64,000 bases of DNA from Heloderma charlesbogerti. Its lineage: Eukaryota; Chordata; Lepidosauria; Squamata; Helodermatidae. Below, in pieces: positions 33,213 through 44,702 of this stretch. Position numbers and translations under genes: made by a program. The number at the start of each line of letters is the position of its first letter. Within the stretch, counting starts at the first letter, position 1. The notes beneath the pieces were generated by a model. That model did not search any database. It was given only the letters and a program-made list of their open reading frames with translations, and had not been told where the DNA came from. The DNA is taken from positions 682,001 through 746,000 of the forward strand of contig JANEZZ010002706.1 in the NCBI GenBank assembly GCA_026122225.1, written 5' to 3'.

Positions 33213-34099
33213 GAGAGTGCCTCTGAGCATGTGCAGAATGTTTTTCTTTCACCACCGAGCACTTACATTCTCCCCCTACCAATTCTATTCCCTTCCATGC
33301 AACCATCCCTCCTCATCCTACCATCCTCCGGCAACTCTTTATCAAAACAGATGTCTTGTTTTGTGCAACTCCTCTCTACCTCCTCCTCCACATGCACAAG
33401 CTCTCATTGTATCTTCCTCCCCATAACTTCATTTGTGCCAAGACTTCACCAGGATTCAGCCAATGAGTCTGTTTTCAAAATGATGGCTAAGTTATAGAGA
33501 AACTCTGAGCATGTACTAAGTGCTTTTCCCTCACCACTGAAGCTAGAGTTCATGCAAACAAAAAACCCCAAACCCACAAATGACAAAACATGCATAGGAC
33601 TGAGCTGAAAGGGTAGTCAATTCATTAGATGGAATTGGGTAGGCACTGTATTAAGCCTGCAGTACCATGCTCACAACTCAGGACTTATTTCTGAGTAAAC
33701 ATGCAGAACATCAAGGTGCAAACCTCCCTGCAAAAGTAACTTGTACTGGAATCCTATGCACACTTTCCTGAGGGTAAGTCTCATTAAACATAATGGGACT
33801 TCTCAGTAGGCATACATAGGATTGCATAAATTAGCAATATTTATCTCCCCTCTACTTAAAAAACAAACCCAAAACTCCTATTTTTTTAAATTAAAGCTTT
33901 CTGTTCATAGGAACAAAGGAAGCTGCCTTATACTGAATCAGACCCTGAGTCCATCTAGCGCAGTATTGTTGACACTGACTGGCAGCAGCGGCTCTCCAGG
34001 GTTTCAGGCAGGATCCTTTTCTTGCCCTACCGGAGATGCTGGGGATTGAACCTGGGACCTTCTGCATGCCAAGCAGGTGCTCCGCCACTGAGCTACAGC

Positions 34100-34989
34100 A
34101 AGGGATGGTGGAGAATTTCTCCCCGAAACTTCGGGGGGCCGAGCACCAACGTGTTCGGCCCCCCGAACAAGTTTCGGGGAGAAATCCTCCCCCCCCGCCC
34201 CCCGCACCCCCCCCGGGACAGGACGTACCTTCCCTGAATGTCCCTCCAGGCGGCGGGTCCGGCTGGTGGTTCGTCGGGTGTTCGAGCGGGGCGGGAGCGG
34301 CAGCCGGTCTTTCGACCGGCTGCCGCCCCCGCCATTGCAATAAAAGAAAAAAAAAATAAAGTCCCCTGATAGGCTACGTGACGATTCACGTAGCCTATCA
34401 TGGCTAGATTTGCAAAGTCAGCCGTGATAGGCTACGTGAATCGTCACGTAGCCTATCACGGGTGACTTAAAAAAAAAAAAAAAAGTGTGTACGGATAATG
34501 GCGGCCCCCATAGGGAGCCGCCATTCCTGTTCCTTATTTGGTCGCTGTAGTCTACGTAAACATTTACGTAGACTACAGCAACTAAATAAGGAAGGCGAAT
34601 GGCGGCTCCCTATGGGGGCCGCCATTCGCGTACGCGCTTTTTTTTTTTTTAAAGTCACCCGTGATAGGCTACGTGACGATTCACGTAGCCTATCACGGCT
34701 GACTTTGCAGATCTAGCCGTGATAGGCTACGTGAATCGTCACGTAGCCTATCAGGGGGCGTTTTTTTTTTTTTAACTTTCGCGTTCGCGGCCGGGCGAGG
34801 CGGCAAGCCTCCTCCCCGGCCTGAATTTCGGCCGGGCGAGGCGGGAAGCCTCCCCCCCGGCCTGAATTTCGGCCGGGCGAGGCGGGAAGCCTCCCCCCCT
34901 GGCCTGAACTTCGCGGGGGGAGCAGCGAAGCGCTCCCCCCCACCGCGAACAAGCTGCGAGAAAAGGTAAGTGACTTTCGTCCACCCCTA
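34100..34989 (+). mobile_element. Palindrome-rich hAT element, copy 3 (890 bp)
   Basis: It starts AAGGGATGGTG, ends CCACCCCTA and is flanked by perfect 8-bp duplications GCTACAGC (34092-34099 and 34990-34997). A near-perfect palindrome of about 400 bp (34362-34760, centre near 34558) contains five smaller palindromes at 34365, 34420, 34536, 34660 and 34713. A 41-bp GC-rich unit is repeated three times at 34788-34913. Non-coding. Confidence 0.85.
34788..34913. repeat. 41-bp tandem repeat x3 in hAT copy 3
   Basis: Each unit begins GGCCGGGCGAGGCGG and ends CGGCCTGAATTTC. The third unit is slightly diverged. Confidence 0.9.
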
Positions 34990-35889
34990 GCTACAGCCCT
35001 TCCTGTTGCTGGATAATGGCAACTGGCAAACAAAACAGCCCCAGATTTGTTTCTCTGCAACCGTGTGAACCCACTTTTCTCAAAGACTTGAGAAGGAGAA
35101 AAACCAACCCCCTTGTCTGTTTGTATAAAGTCAAGTACAGTTCAGAACTTCTCTTGCCCACCAAAGAGAATTCTCTTCAAGAATTCCCCAAGATATGCTC
35201 TGGGTGGAATAAAGGAGAGAAAGAAAGAAAGAAAGAACAGAATTGGGGAGGGAAGAAGAAAAGAAGAATGGTGATTGGAATTGTGCGCGGGGGTGGGGGG
35301 TAGAGAGAATTCCCTAAACCAAGTGGCTCCTTTCAGAGAGGTAGTATTTCAGAGGAATTTAGGAGTCTGTGCAGGGTTTGTAAGGACTGCATGTAGTTAA
35401 ATGAACTTAATGAGGTGAGGTGGCTGAGGGCTTTTTCTAGCTTTTTTAAAACTGTAGAACCTATTTAAAAGCCCCAGCAGTTTCTCGATCATGACGCCAC
35501 ATAGCCCTAACCCTCCCTTTGGGATTATTTGAGTCCTACAGCTATTTAGGAGAAATTAAAGTGGAAGGGGAGAAAGAAGTTTGTGGAGGCTGATTGGATC
35601 CTTTGCAGTACTGAAGCTACTAAACTTCTGCAGAAGCTAAAGGTTCCAGTAAATCAGATGCTGTGTTAAATACTAGTATTTCACATGGAGCTCTTTCTTT
35701 CCTTCCTTCTCCCTCTTCAAAATTTCATTGCAGGCAAGCTCCCAACAGGGGGCATGTAAAAGCAGAAAAGAAAAGTAGGGGGAGAGAGGTTTTTTGCTCG
35801 TCAAAAAAATCCTACACCAGAGATTAGGGATAGTGACCTCCTAATGGTCACCTTAAACACCTTCTGATTAGGATCTCTAATCTCCTGGG

Positions 35890-36430
35890 TGACGTGACAA
35901 TTTTTACTTTTTGTTTTAGACTTTTGAGAAAAGGAAATTTTATGCATGGCTAGCGCAAAGGCCACTGGACCTAACTGCCTGAAATTTGGCAGGTTCCATC
36001 AGCTCCATGGGGGCTGCCAGGTTCCCCAATTCCATACTCTCATCTCATGTGGAAGAACAAAGAAATTATAGCTCTTTGCTTTGACACATGTTCTTGAAAA
36101 AAGCAAATTTTACCTGTGGCTAGCACAAAAGCCCCTAGGCCTAACTGTGAACTTTGGCAGGCTCAGTCAGCTCTATGGGGGCTGTCGGGTATTCAAATTC
36201 CATGCATGTATGTGGAAGCACAAAAAAATTATAGCTCTTTGCTTTGACAGTTTTCTTGAAAACAGCAAATTTTACCTGTGACTAGCATAAAAGTCACTAC
36301 CCCTACCTGCCTGAAATTTGCCAAATTCAATTAGCTCCATGGGGGCTTCCAAGCTTCCAAATATCATGAATTTATCTTACAAACTAAAAACGTTATGGCC
36401 ATTTTTGTTTCCCAATGCAAGTCAATGGGA
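35890..36430. repeat. Three-unit tandem repeat of about 165 bp
   Basis: AAATTTTA lines start at 35935, 36105 and 36267, each followed by a 'ctagc' phrase, 'tttggcagg' or 'tttgccaaa', 'agctccatgggggct' and 'ttatagctctttgctttgac'. Spacings of 170 and 162 bp indicate an old triplication. Confidence 0.75.
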
Positions 36431-36542
36431 ATATGTAAAAAAAATTGCGATTAGGACAGCTCAAAAGATCCAGGGCACAGCCTAAAAGATCTGGGGCCCA
36501 TGCCCAGGTGGGCCCTCTTCTAATGACACCCCTGCTGGGCAG

Positions 36543-37529
36543 TATATTTTATAAGTAAGATATCCATATAAGTGTTTGCAGGTGGCATCTATATACAAAC
36601 AAAAGTGGCCTGCCATTGCTGAAGTTTATGTATAACTCTCAGAGAGCCATATTTTCATATATGCATGCATTGAAATTGATATATTCAAATTTATGTAGCT
36701 ACATTTTTTCTTGTTCTCTTCTGGTTTTGTTGAAATTTCACAATAAAAATTAATTAAAATATTTTATAGGTAAAATAAAATAAAATAGTATTTAACAAGT
36801 TATTCAAATTCATTCAATTCCAGAGTTAGCATGTACAAATTAGAATATTCAAAGGATCCAACCTCTGAAGCAGCCTTGCCCAACCTGGTGACCTCCAGAT
36901 GTGGACTACAACTCCCATCATCCCCAGAGAGCATGGGAAAGGGGAGTTGCAGTCCAACACAGGAGGGCAGCAGGTCAGGGAAGTAGGGCTTGCAAAACAT
37001 AGAAGCTCTGCTCATTTTAAGCACTAACAAAGAGAGTGTGTTCTCTGACCCCAATTCAGGAACACATTTTAGGCATGGGCCAGGGCTCGATTTGCAGAGG
37101 TGCGTCAAGTGAGATTTCTTAAAGAGTTCAGCACCCAAAAGCAGAAGCACAAATTTTGAATGGGTTCTTTGGGGACAGCTGGGCTGCAAGTCAGATAGTT
37201 TTTGGCTCTTGTGTGGCTCTTGAACCCTGCTAGACTTCCTCCCGGTTCTATGACACATACACAGATGCTGGCCTCTCTCACCAGGCCTGAAGCCAGTCAA
37301 CACATGCAGTAGAACATAGAACAACATAGTAAAGTGTTGAAGAGAGCCAGTGGACTGTACCAGTTCAGACTGTAGGTGGACGATACCATTTTTTAAGGCT
37401 CCCTTATTTTATTTGTTAACACTCTGCAAGCTCATCAGGGATAGCACTGCCTGGTCCATACTGTACTACGGTGTGTATGTGAGTGTGTGTGTTGTAACTT
37501 GCAGCAGCTTTTTAAAGTATATATTTCTG
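36543..37529. other. Mostly unassigned stretch with one MITE
   Basis: Apart from the fold-back MITE at 36872-36972 nothing is recognised. The open frame on the minus strand (37327-36800) shows no domain. Confidence 0.4.
36872..36972. mobile_element. Fold-back MITE
   Basis: 'cagccttgcccaacctggtg' leads into 'actacaactcccatcatccc', returning as 'ggggagttgcagtccaacac' and 'ggagggcagcaggtcaggg'. Same family as 10724. Confidence 0.55.
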
Positions 37530-37732
37530 TGTGGGACCCTAGCTCAGTGGTAAAGCACCAGCTTTGCATGTAGGAATTATCAGGTTCAATTCCTGGCATC
37601 TCCAATTTAAAAGAAGAACAGGAGCAGCAGGTAATAGGAAAATACCCTTTTTTGTGTGAGACCCCAGAGATCCACTGCCATGTAGAGTACAGCATACTTG
37701 GTAAGATGGACAAATGGTCTGACTGGTTGTAG
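37530..37732 (+). mobile_element. tRNA-derived SINE (second family), sense
   Basis: The tRNA-like head 'gaccctagctcagtggtaaa' is an A box and 'caggttcaattcctggc' (about 37580) is a B box; the body ends 'gacaaatggtctgactgg'. The tRNA part is too diverged to be a functional tRNA gene. Confidence 0.75.
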
Positions 37733-38925
37733 GGATAGACAAATCTTTCGATTTCTATTTTTCTCAGTTCCCTATTTTTTTCAATCAGTTCATCCTGTAC
37801 ACTGAGATTTTAAAAAAAGTTTGCTTCAAAATTTGAACACATTTTTGTGCACATTTGTCCTAATATAGGTGTTTTTGTACTCAGGTTTGCCTAACACACA
37901 CATTTTTTGGAAGTGATTTTCCTAATATAATGCATTTTTACTGTTATTTTCATTAATCACACATTGTTATATGCACTTTCCCTTAATATACACATTTTTG
38001 TATGCATTTTTTGCTTGGAGAAGTCTACTGAAACATTCAAAGAAGTGCAAATTTCAATAGATAACTGAGTTTTAGTTTGCATATTGTTTTGAAAGTGTGA
38101 AATTGGGTATGTTTATATTAAACAAAGGACTGAACTAATTCCTAACTTAGTATAAGGCAGCTTCCTACATTAAGTAAGCTTTTTTTTTTTTTAAGTGTCA
38201 CTGAAATGGTGCTATCCATTCTACCACCTCCTTTTGCTGGTTGTGTACATTCAACCACAGAACATTTGCATTCCAGAAACAACTCTTTAAAAGATGCTAT
38301 TTCCACGAAGTGAGATATCAAAGATCAAAGGGAAAGAATCAGCCAAAAGCAATTTGCCTGGAAGGCACTACTGTTCTCAAGTGTATGAACATCTGCAGGA
38401 AAAGTACTGCCACTTGTGGAAACATGCAAGGCAGAAGTAAGAGAGGACGTTCTAAGTTAATAGCACTCATGGGCATGGGAATGAGACTGCTGCAGGCAGC
38501 TCAATCAAGCAGATTGTAGACAGAAGGGTTGACAACAGGGCCAAGTCCAAATGGTTCAAAATACAGCTGCCAGAATATTAACTCGATCACGTTGTATTAA
38601 GCGCATAACTTGCATTCAGCACATAATGCATATATTAATGAAAATAACATTAAAATGCACTGTGTTAGGAAAATTGCTTGCAAAAATGTCTATATTATAT
38701 AAAATTTCATACAAAAAATTCAAGTATTAGGAAAAATGTGCATAAAAATAAGTACAAGTTTTCATGCAAACTTTAAAAAAAATTAAATCTCAAGAGTTTG
38801 GGATGAACCAAATTTAAGATTGGAAAAATTATCCAAGATTGGGATGGAACAAATGTAAGACTGGAAAAATGAGAATCTGAGAGAAACCAAAATTGACATA
38901 ATTGTCCATCCCTATTATGACCATA
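37733..38925. mobile_element. A/T-rich hAT-like ends around unassigned sequence
   Basis: The left TAGGGATAGACAAATC (37733) and right TGTCCATCCCTA (38925) look like paired hAT ends, and both flanks carry 'gcacattt'-type lines. The 8-bp flanks do not match, so these may be two damaged elements. Confidence 0.35.
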
Positions 38926-40709
38926 TAGATACAATCCATTGCAGTGGGATATGCCACATTGAATGTGCCTTGATGGCATCAAGGCAGCGTCCCAAAGAGT
39001 CACAACCCATGTTTGGAATGAAGTTGGTGGCTTGCAAATACAATGCACACTTATCAAGAATCTGCTAACACAATTCCATTGAGATCAGTTTGTGAAGGGT
39101 GGTTTTCTGACGCAAAAGAACTCCACCTCTTTGGTCCACATTCACAGGCCTGGAGGCAGCTGTGTCTATGTCGCCTTGATTGACTGCTCCTAGTTGAGTG
39201 CATGGGGAATACCTGCAGGTGCTGGAAAGGTGCAGTCACAGCTCTACAGAGCCCTAAATCCATGGGAAAGGATTGGCAGAAATTATCTTTAGCCATGAAT
39301 ACGTCAAAGTCAAGCAATGTTCTTATGTGGCTACACTGGACAGATATTCCAGATATTATTCAAGAATAACCTGTGGTATTCTGTGATGACAAAACTGCAA
39401 CAAACAAGTACAGAATTTAGTGTGGAATGCAGAATAATTTGCACTGAGAGTCTTCTTTCTTTCTCTCTTGAGATTAAAAAAACACACCAAGTTTCTAGCC
39501 CTTGAGAAAATAGGTTTGGAGTCAATGAACAAAATGCCTGGTGAAATCTCAGAAGCCCAGGGGAAGGGGAAGCAAATTTTCATCATGAGCTTTAATACCC
39601 CCAAATAGCTTTTTGTTCTGGTGTTTGACTAGTGGAAGCAAGGTAAATTATGCAAAATTATGCAAAACTGGTAAATTTGCATAATGCCTGTATTGCATTA
39701 TTCAGCATTTATTGGCACAAATCTTTGATCTTTCCTTTTTAAAGTGCAGCTCTGCCTTGACACTAACCCTCTTTTAATACATGGACCAGGGCTAAAGTGG
39801 AGAACTTGCCCTTGGTAGTTTACCTTAAGATTCTCTGATATGAGAGGGGGATGTCTCTTATTTGCTCCAGCTTTTTTGCTTTTGACACACTCTGCTTTGA
39901 GGTGATGTCAGTGAATCTGGAGTTGGGGTACCAGCTATCATTCTCTGAGCATGTTGCTGGAACTGGAGGATGCGTAACGTCAAGGGGGAAGGAAAAAAAT
40001 GCAGCGGAGCCATTCTTGCCAGTCATGTGCTTGCACACGTTCTGTTAGCCTGCACATGTCAACTAAGGGATCCTATGCACAGTACCAGCTGCACTCACTA
40101 TACTGCCCACTACATCAATTTTTGCCCCTTAAAACAGGGAATGGCATAATTGCCAGAAGAACCGGACTTAGGTGAAAAACGAAAAGGCAATATTTAAAAG
40201 TGCATTTTACATTAGAAACTCAAGCTTTCAGCAACTGTGCTCATTGCTTTATGTATTTGGAAAACTGACAGCAGGTCATCTCATCATTAAATTTCACACA
40301 AAGCTCTGCTTTCACAAGAGGACCTAACGTATGATTCCTTTTGTCATGTTGCCTGTGTGTGAAAACACCCTCTCCACATAAGCATCGCTTACTGGGATGG
40401 CAAGCACAGCGCTTACAATGTGCACTAGAAATCTAGATTCTATGTGCTTCAGTAGCTGCACCCAGTTGTGGTCTAGTGCTGCTCCATCTGTGCACAGTCA
40501 AAAGTAGCCACATGCTCAAAAAAGTCATGGAGAAGGACATGGGGGCTGGGGGAGAAGCTTATGATGCCACTGCTGTTACTTTCCTCCCCCTAACCAAGCT
40601 GGCTTCCCCCACTGCTGTTGGATATGGCATTTTCTGTGGCTACATTAGATGCATGACAGTGTGTCAACAATACACTGTAAAACAATTTGCTTTAAAATTT
40701 GAGTTCTTG
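38926..40709. other. Unassigned stretch
   Basis: No recognisable gene or repeat. Open frames are short and contradictory. Confidence 0.4.
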
Positions 40710-40975
40710 AATGGGAGAAAAACAACAGCATCTAGACTACAGCATCTAGGCAGCCTTTCCCTTCTCCCGTTCCCTCTCCCCCCAGATCTGTATTTTTGTA
40801 ACGTCTTGCCTGATGAAGAGATCTGGAGATCTCAAAAGCTTGCACATTTTGGCAGTCTTGGACTTGACCTAATAAACATGTTGCACTATATGGAGTTCAG
40901 TATTTACATAGCATTCAAAATGCTTCACATCCGTTACTCTTCTTGAAATCCTTGCAACAGCCCTGTGCAATGTGT
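40710..40975 (+). repeat. Inverted repeat pair, left arm
   Basis: This segment is a reverse-complement match of 41300-41556, with 'aacaacagcatctagactac', 'gatgaagagatct' and 'gcaacagccctg' as anchors. It ends in 'acctaataaac', a retroelement tail-like phrase. Confidence 0.75.
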
Positions 40976-41299
40976 GATTTCACGACCATTTGTCATCATT
41001 ATATGTTTGATGTGTGTATGAATATATATGTATACATATACATATATGCATGTGTGTGTATCTATATGTATACATACACACACACTCTTGTTGTTTAATT
41101 TCAAAATTTTGGGGCGATCATAAATATTGTAATAACTTTTATCCTGACCTTTAGATTATTTCTCATTATCACATGTGGTTATTAGGGATTATGTGGGGCA
41201 GGCGGAGGAAGCAAATTCTGCATGGGCCACAAACTCAGCGGTGCCCCCAGCAAACTTGCCACCTGTGGGCAATATGTGGTTAACAAACACTAGCCCACT

Positions 41300-41556
41300 T
41301 CATGGGGCTGTTGCAAGGATTGCAAGAAGAGTAAGGGATGTGAAGCAATTTGAACGCTATGTAAATATTGAATGCCACATAGTGCAACATGTTTATTAGG
41401 TCAACTGCAAGAATGCCAAAAAGTGCAAGCTTTTGATATCTCCAAATCTCTTCATCAGGCAAGATGTTACAAAAAACAGATGGGGGGAGAGGGAATGGGG
41501 GAAGGAAAAGGCTGCCTAGGTGCTGTAGTCTAGATGCTGTTGTCTTTCTCCCATCT
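41300..41556 (-). repeat. Inverted repeat pair, right arm
   Basis: Reverse complement of the left arm over about 260 bp with scattered differences. A third fragment with 'cttgcctgataaagagatct' follows at 41570-41605 in the sense direction. Confidence 0.75.
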
Positions 41557-41698
41557 GCCTTATTTAACATCTTGCCTGATAAAGAGATCTCAAAAGCTTG
41601 TACATATTTTTTTTTGTGATCTTTGAGTTGTTCCAATAGAAGTGTTATACTAATATGGATTTTCAAATTCTTCTTATGGCCAACACAGCACCATAATC

Positions 41699-41699
<1 letters not shown>

Positions 41700-41745
<46 letters not shown>

Positions 41746-41823
41746 AAGATTCCAAAATATGTGTGTGTATCTATCTCTATCTATCATCGTCTCTCTGTGT
41801 GTGTGTGTGTGTGTGTGTGTGTA
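41700..41823. repeat. (AT)n, (CTAT)n and (GT)n microsatellites
   Basis: AT run at about 41701-41741, ATCT repeats near 41768-41788 and a GT run to 41823. Confidence 0.95.
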
Positions 41824-41879
41824 TAGTTTTGAGAATGGCTGTAATGGACCGCCTTTTGCATATATATTCCTCACTAAAA

Positions 41880-42292
41880 CAGGGAGTGGACTCCTGTCAT
41901 GCCCTGTGGCGGGGAGTAGGGGCTGAGCTGTGGTGCAACTCAGGCCATGACAGAGTCCAACCTCTGTCATGATCCTCTTACGAGAGCCACAAAAGACTAC
42001 AAATCCCATCAAGAAAGTGCCCCCTCCATTCCACATGCAGAAGCTGACAGGAATAGCAATTAAACCTTACTTCAACGCTGGCAACGGGATAATGTCCACC
42101 ACCATATTTAAGTGCAGCTGGCTGGTTTCAGGGGAGCAGGACGGACCATGTGGCACTCACAGTTCTGTCCCCTAAGACAGGGTATTGCCAGGGGAGCTCA
42201 GGAGGAACGGCCATGGGGCTGCTTCCACTGTCCCTCAGTATCTGCCGCCTGAGTTAGATGCCTCACTCTGTCTAGTGGCAGGGCCGGCCCTG
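41880..42292. mobile_element. hAT-type element remnant with GGGCCGGCCCTG end
   Basis: The right end 'ggcagggccggccctg' and 'tccctcagtatctgccgcct' match the MITE at 26581. The left end is unclear. Confidence 0.45.
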
Positions 42293-42394
42293 ATGGTTGG
42301 CCTCTTTTAAATGCTGAGTTTCACCAGATGGAATTTTGGATTGTTATTTTCGTTTTAGATTCTCTTCTTCATTTACAGAGTCTCACTGAGCCTG

Positions 42395-42690
42395 GCTGTA
42401 TATGCTTGTTTGTTTGTTTATTTAAGGTCATTTATGTCTCATCTTTAAAAATAGAATCCTCCCCTCCCCCAGGCATCTTACAAAATAAAACTATAATAAA
42501 ATCACAGACAGTTTAAAGAAGTACCAAACAATTAAAAACACAAGATTACTCATAAAAAGTCTTGTGGAATAAAAAGGCTTTCAGAGCCCATCTAAAGATG
42601 GGAAGAGAGGGGAATTGATGGAGTACCCCTTAAAAGGGCATTCTCCATCACTGTATAGCCACCACTGAGAAGGCCCTGGCATTAGTCAGA
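42395..42690 (-). mobile_element. L2/CR1-like LINE 3' end, antisense
   Basis: A TTTGTTTGTTTATTTAAG start, then 'aaaaaggctttcagagccca' and 'ccactgagaaggccctggca' parallel 4671 and 30190. Confidence 0.55.
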
Positions 42691-43202
42691 CATTTACTCA
42701 GAATTAAGTCCCACTGCCAAGTGCACATAGCATTTCAGCCTTACCTTTTCTAGGTTAAAATCTTGTGTATGCTTAATTGAAAACAACTTAAGCCCTATTG
42801 AATTCAGGGAAGCTTACGTCCTAGTAAAGAATCAACAGTATAATTCCTATATCAAGAAAGAGCACTGGCTAATTTTGCCTGAAGCGTATTTTGCCCTTTC
42901 TTGCTAAACCATCCAGATCCTCCTGTACTCTTATATCAATTCTCTCTAACTCCTTTGGGACAGTAAAAGCCTGGGCCACTGAGAGATGCTGGACTGCACC
43001 CAACAGAAACAGACTCACCCCTTTGGTGCACAAAAGAGATACAGCAATCCCGATTTGGAAAGCACCTATTAAAATCAAGAAATTGCCTCACCAGCACATT
43101 CTCAGACTCGTACATTTCATGAGCCTTTTCTGTAGGCCGTCCTCAGTTCTTATAAGGAAAGGTGCTAGAATGAAGTCTGTCTGAATGTCCTATTGAACTC
43201 AG
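42691..43202. other. Unassigned stretch
   Basis: Nothing recognised. The forward frame at 42891-43184 shows no domain. Confidence 0.4.
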
Positions 43203-43530
43203 TGGGCAGGGTCAAGGGTAGGCATGGTTGGGCACCTGCCAAGGGCTCACACCCCAGAAGGGGTCCATGGGCAAAAGCCTCATGTTGTTGTTCCTGCTCT
43301 TCACCATTTCAATATGTTTGTTCACTTGCCTCTCACTCCAGCCCAGACAATGTAGCTGGTGAGAAGGAGTAGGAGATGCCACAGCCTGATTGCTCACTGG
43401 ATCTCTGCCTGTCATGCAAGCAAGTAGTAGCAGTGATGACAAAGAGGTAAAAGCAATAGCAGATGGTGATGATGGTGCTGAGAAGGTAGATTCACTGAGG
43501 GAGATACTCACAGAAGCTGGGTATCCCAAA
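43203..43530 (-). repeat. Unnamed repeat R2, antisense copy
   Basis: It matches 50500-50670 in reverse: 'gtgagcccttggcaggtg' complement, 'catgcctacccttgac' complement and a 'cacttgcctctcactccagc' line. It opens CAGTGGGCAGGGTC, a possible hAT end. Confidence 0.5.
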
Positions 43531-43834
43531 GGCCCTCAAAAACCTGGAGGCAGCACTCTAGTAGGACCCACACTTCTGAGTAAACATGCGTCACATCAGG
43601 CTGGAAGAATGAGACTCAGTGGTTCCAGAGTGCTCCACAAACATTTAAGCTGGAATACATGGATTTACTTGGATTGATCCAAAACTTTTTCATGAGTGTC
43701 ATATAAACAGTATGTCTCCATTTTGGCAACTTTCACTGTGCCTTTCCTCCTTCTTTGCCCTCACTGTCCTTGGCCTCAGTTGTCCTCACTGTCATTTTAA
43801 TCAAATCAGCTGTGTCAACTCACCTTGAGAGCCA

Positions 43835-44030
43835 GTGTGGTGTGAGAGTCAACTAGGGAAACCTGGGTTCAAATCCTCACTCAGCCATGAAGCTCACTGA
43901 GTGACTTTGGCTCAGACCCTCAGCCTAACTTACCTCACATGGTCCTTGTGAGGATAAAATGGAGAGGAGAAGTAACATGTATACCACCTTGGGCTCCTTG
44001 CAGAAAAGGTGGGATATAAATGTGACAAAT
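43835..44030 (+). mobile_element. tRNA-derived squamate SINE, sense
   Basis: 'gagagccagtgtggtgtgag', 'acctgggttcaaatcctcac' (B box) and 'ccttgtgaggataaaatgga', ending 'aggtgggatataaatgtgac'. An almost complete copy, slightly deleted at the A box. Confidence 0.8.
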
Positions 44031-44699
44031 TAGAAACAGATGAAAAATATGTTTCCAGACATGGGGAAAATGAGACAGTGGGTTGGATCCAGGATCTGCC
44101 TTCTGCAAATCAGGATCTGCAAATCAGAAAGGATTTGCTCCTGGAAGGTGCCTCCACTTGATTTTGGGGGATCCCCCTCCCCCCACACATCACAGTAACA
44201 AACAAACAAATAAATAAATGGATACAAATAAATAAATGGATAAATAAACGAAATCAGATGAGTGCCCACAGTCAATAGCATTAAATGGCAGGTGTGGGGT
44301 GGTCAAATAAGGCTAAAGACAGTGAGGGCAAAGTAGAAGGAGGAAAATGATGCCAAGAGGATGCAGCAGCCACAGGAACACAAGTGTGCTGTACATCTTT
44401 GAAACAATGTGAATGCTTGGTGAGGTGAGTGTATATGATAGCTTGTTTGGCTGCATGAAATATGCTACTTTTGAGCCAAACACTGAAATTAGAGAAAATT
44501 CAGCATAGCTCTCACTGAAGCTGATTTAGCCCATGAAATCATAACATTTGTGCTGGGGCGCCAGGAACGTCAGGACAAAGTCACAAAAACACCAGCACAA
44601 CATGTTTGGTGATATTTCATTAGCACAGCTCTTGGCTTGCCTTATCCTAAGAAGGAAGTTCTAAAGTTCTGTCCTTTGCATGTTAACTCAGAAGTAAAT
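44031..44699. other. Unassigned stretch
   Basis: AAT(A)-type simple repeats at 44200-44250 (aaataaatggataaat-like). Nothing else recognised. Confidence 0.4.
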
Positions 44700-44702
44700 C
44701 CC

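Larger units (their letters stand above)
33905..35002 (-). mobile_element. tRNA-derived SINE (second family), antisense, holding a hAT element
   Basis: 'aaggaagctgccttatactg' through 'gactggcagcagcggctctc' to the tRNA-like 'caggtgctccgccactgagc' at 34094. The SINE end is cut by the hAT copy at 34100-34989 and resumes with GCTACAGCCCTTCC. Confidence 0.8.
32067..36534 (+). mobile_element. 4.47-kb hAT-like insertion with nested elements
   Basis: It opens CAGGGGCATTTCTAG, closes CTAATGACACCCCTG and is flanked by perfect 8-bp duplications CTGGGCAG (32059-32066 and 36535-36542). No transposase frame was recognised, so it is non-autonomous or heavily decayed. Inside are microsatellites, tandem duplications, a CR1 tail, a SINE and a palindrome-rich hAT copy. 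Both ends belong to one event because the duplication is exact. Confidence 0.75.

Noticed and set aside
36800..37327. 175-residue minus-strand open frame
   Set aside because: It crosses the MITE at 36872 and shows no domain, so it is not coding.
37530..37620. Functional tRNA gene
   Set aside because: A- and B-box-like lines are present, but the cloverleaf is decayed and the body continues as a SINE.
37733..38925. Single 1.2-kb hAT element
   Set aside because: The ends look paired, but the 8-bp flanks (ACTGGTTG and TTATGACC) do not match, so it is kept only as a low-confidence call.
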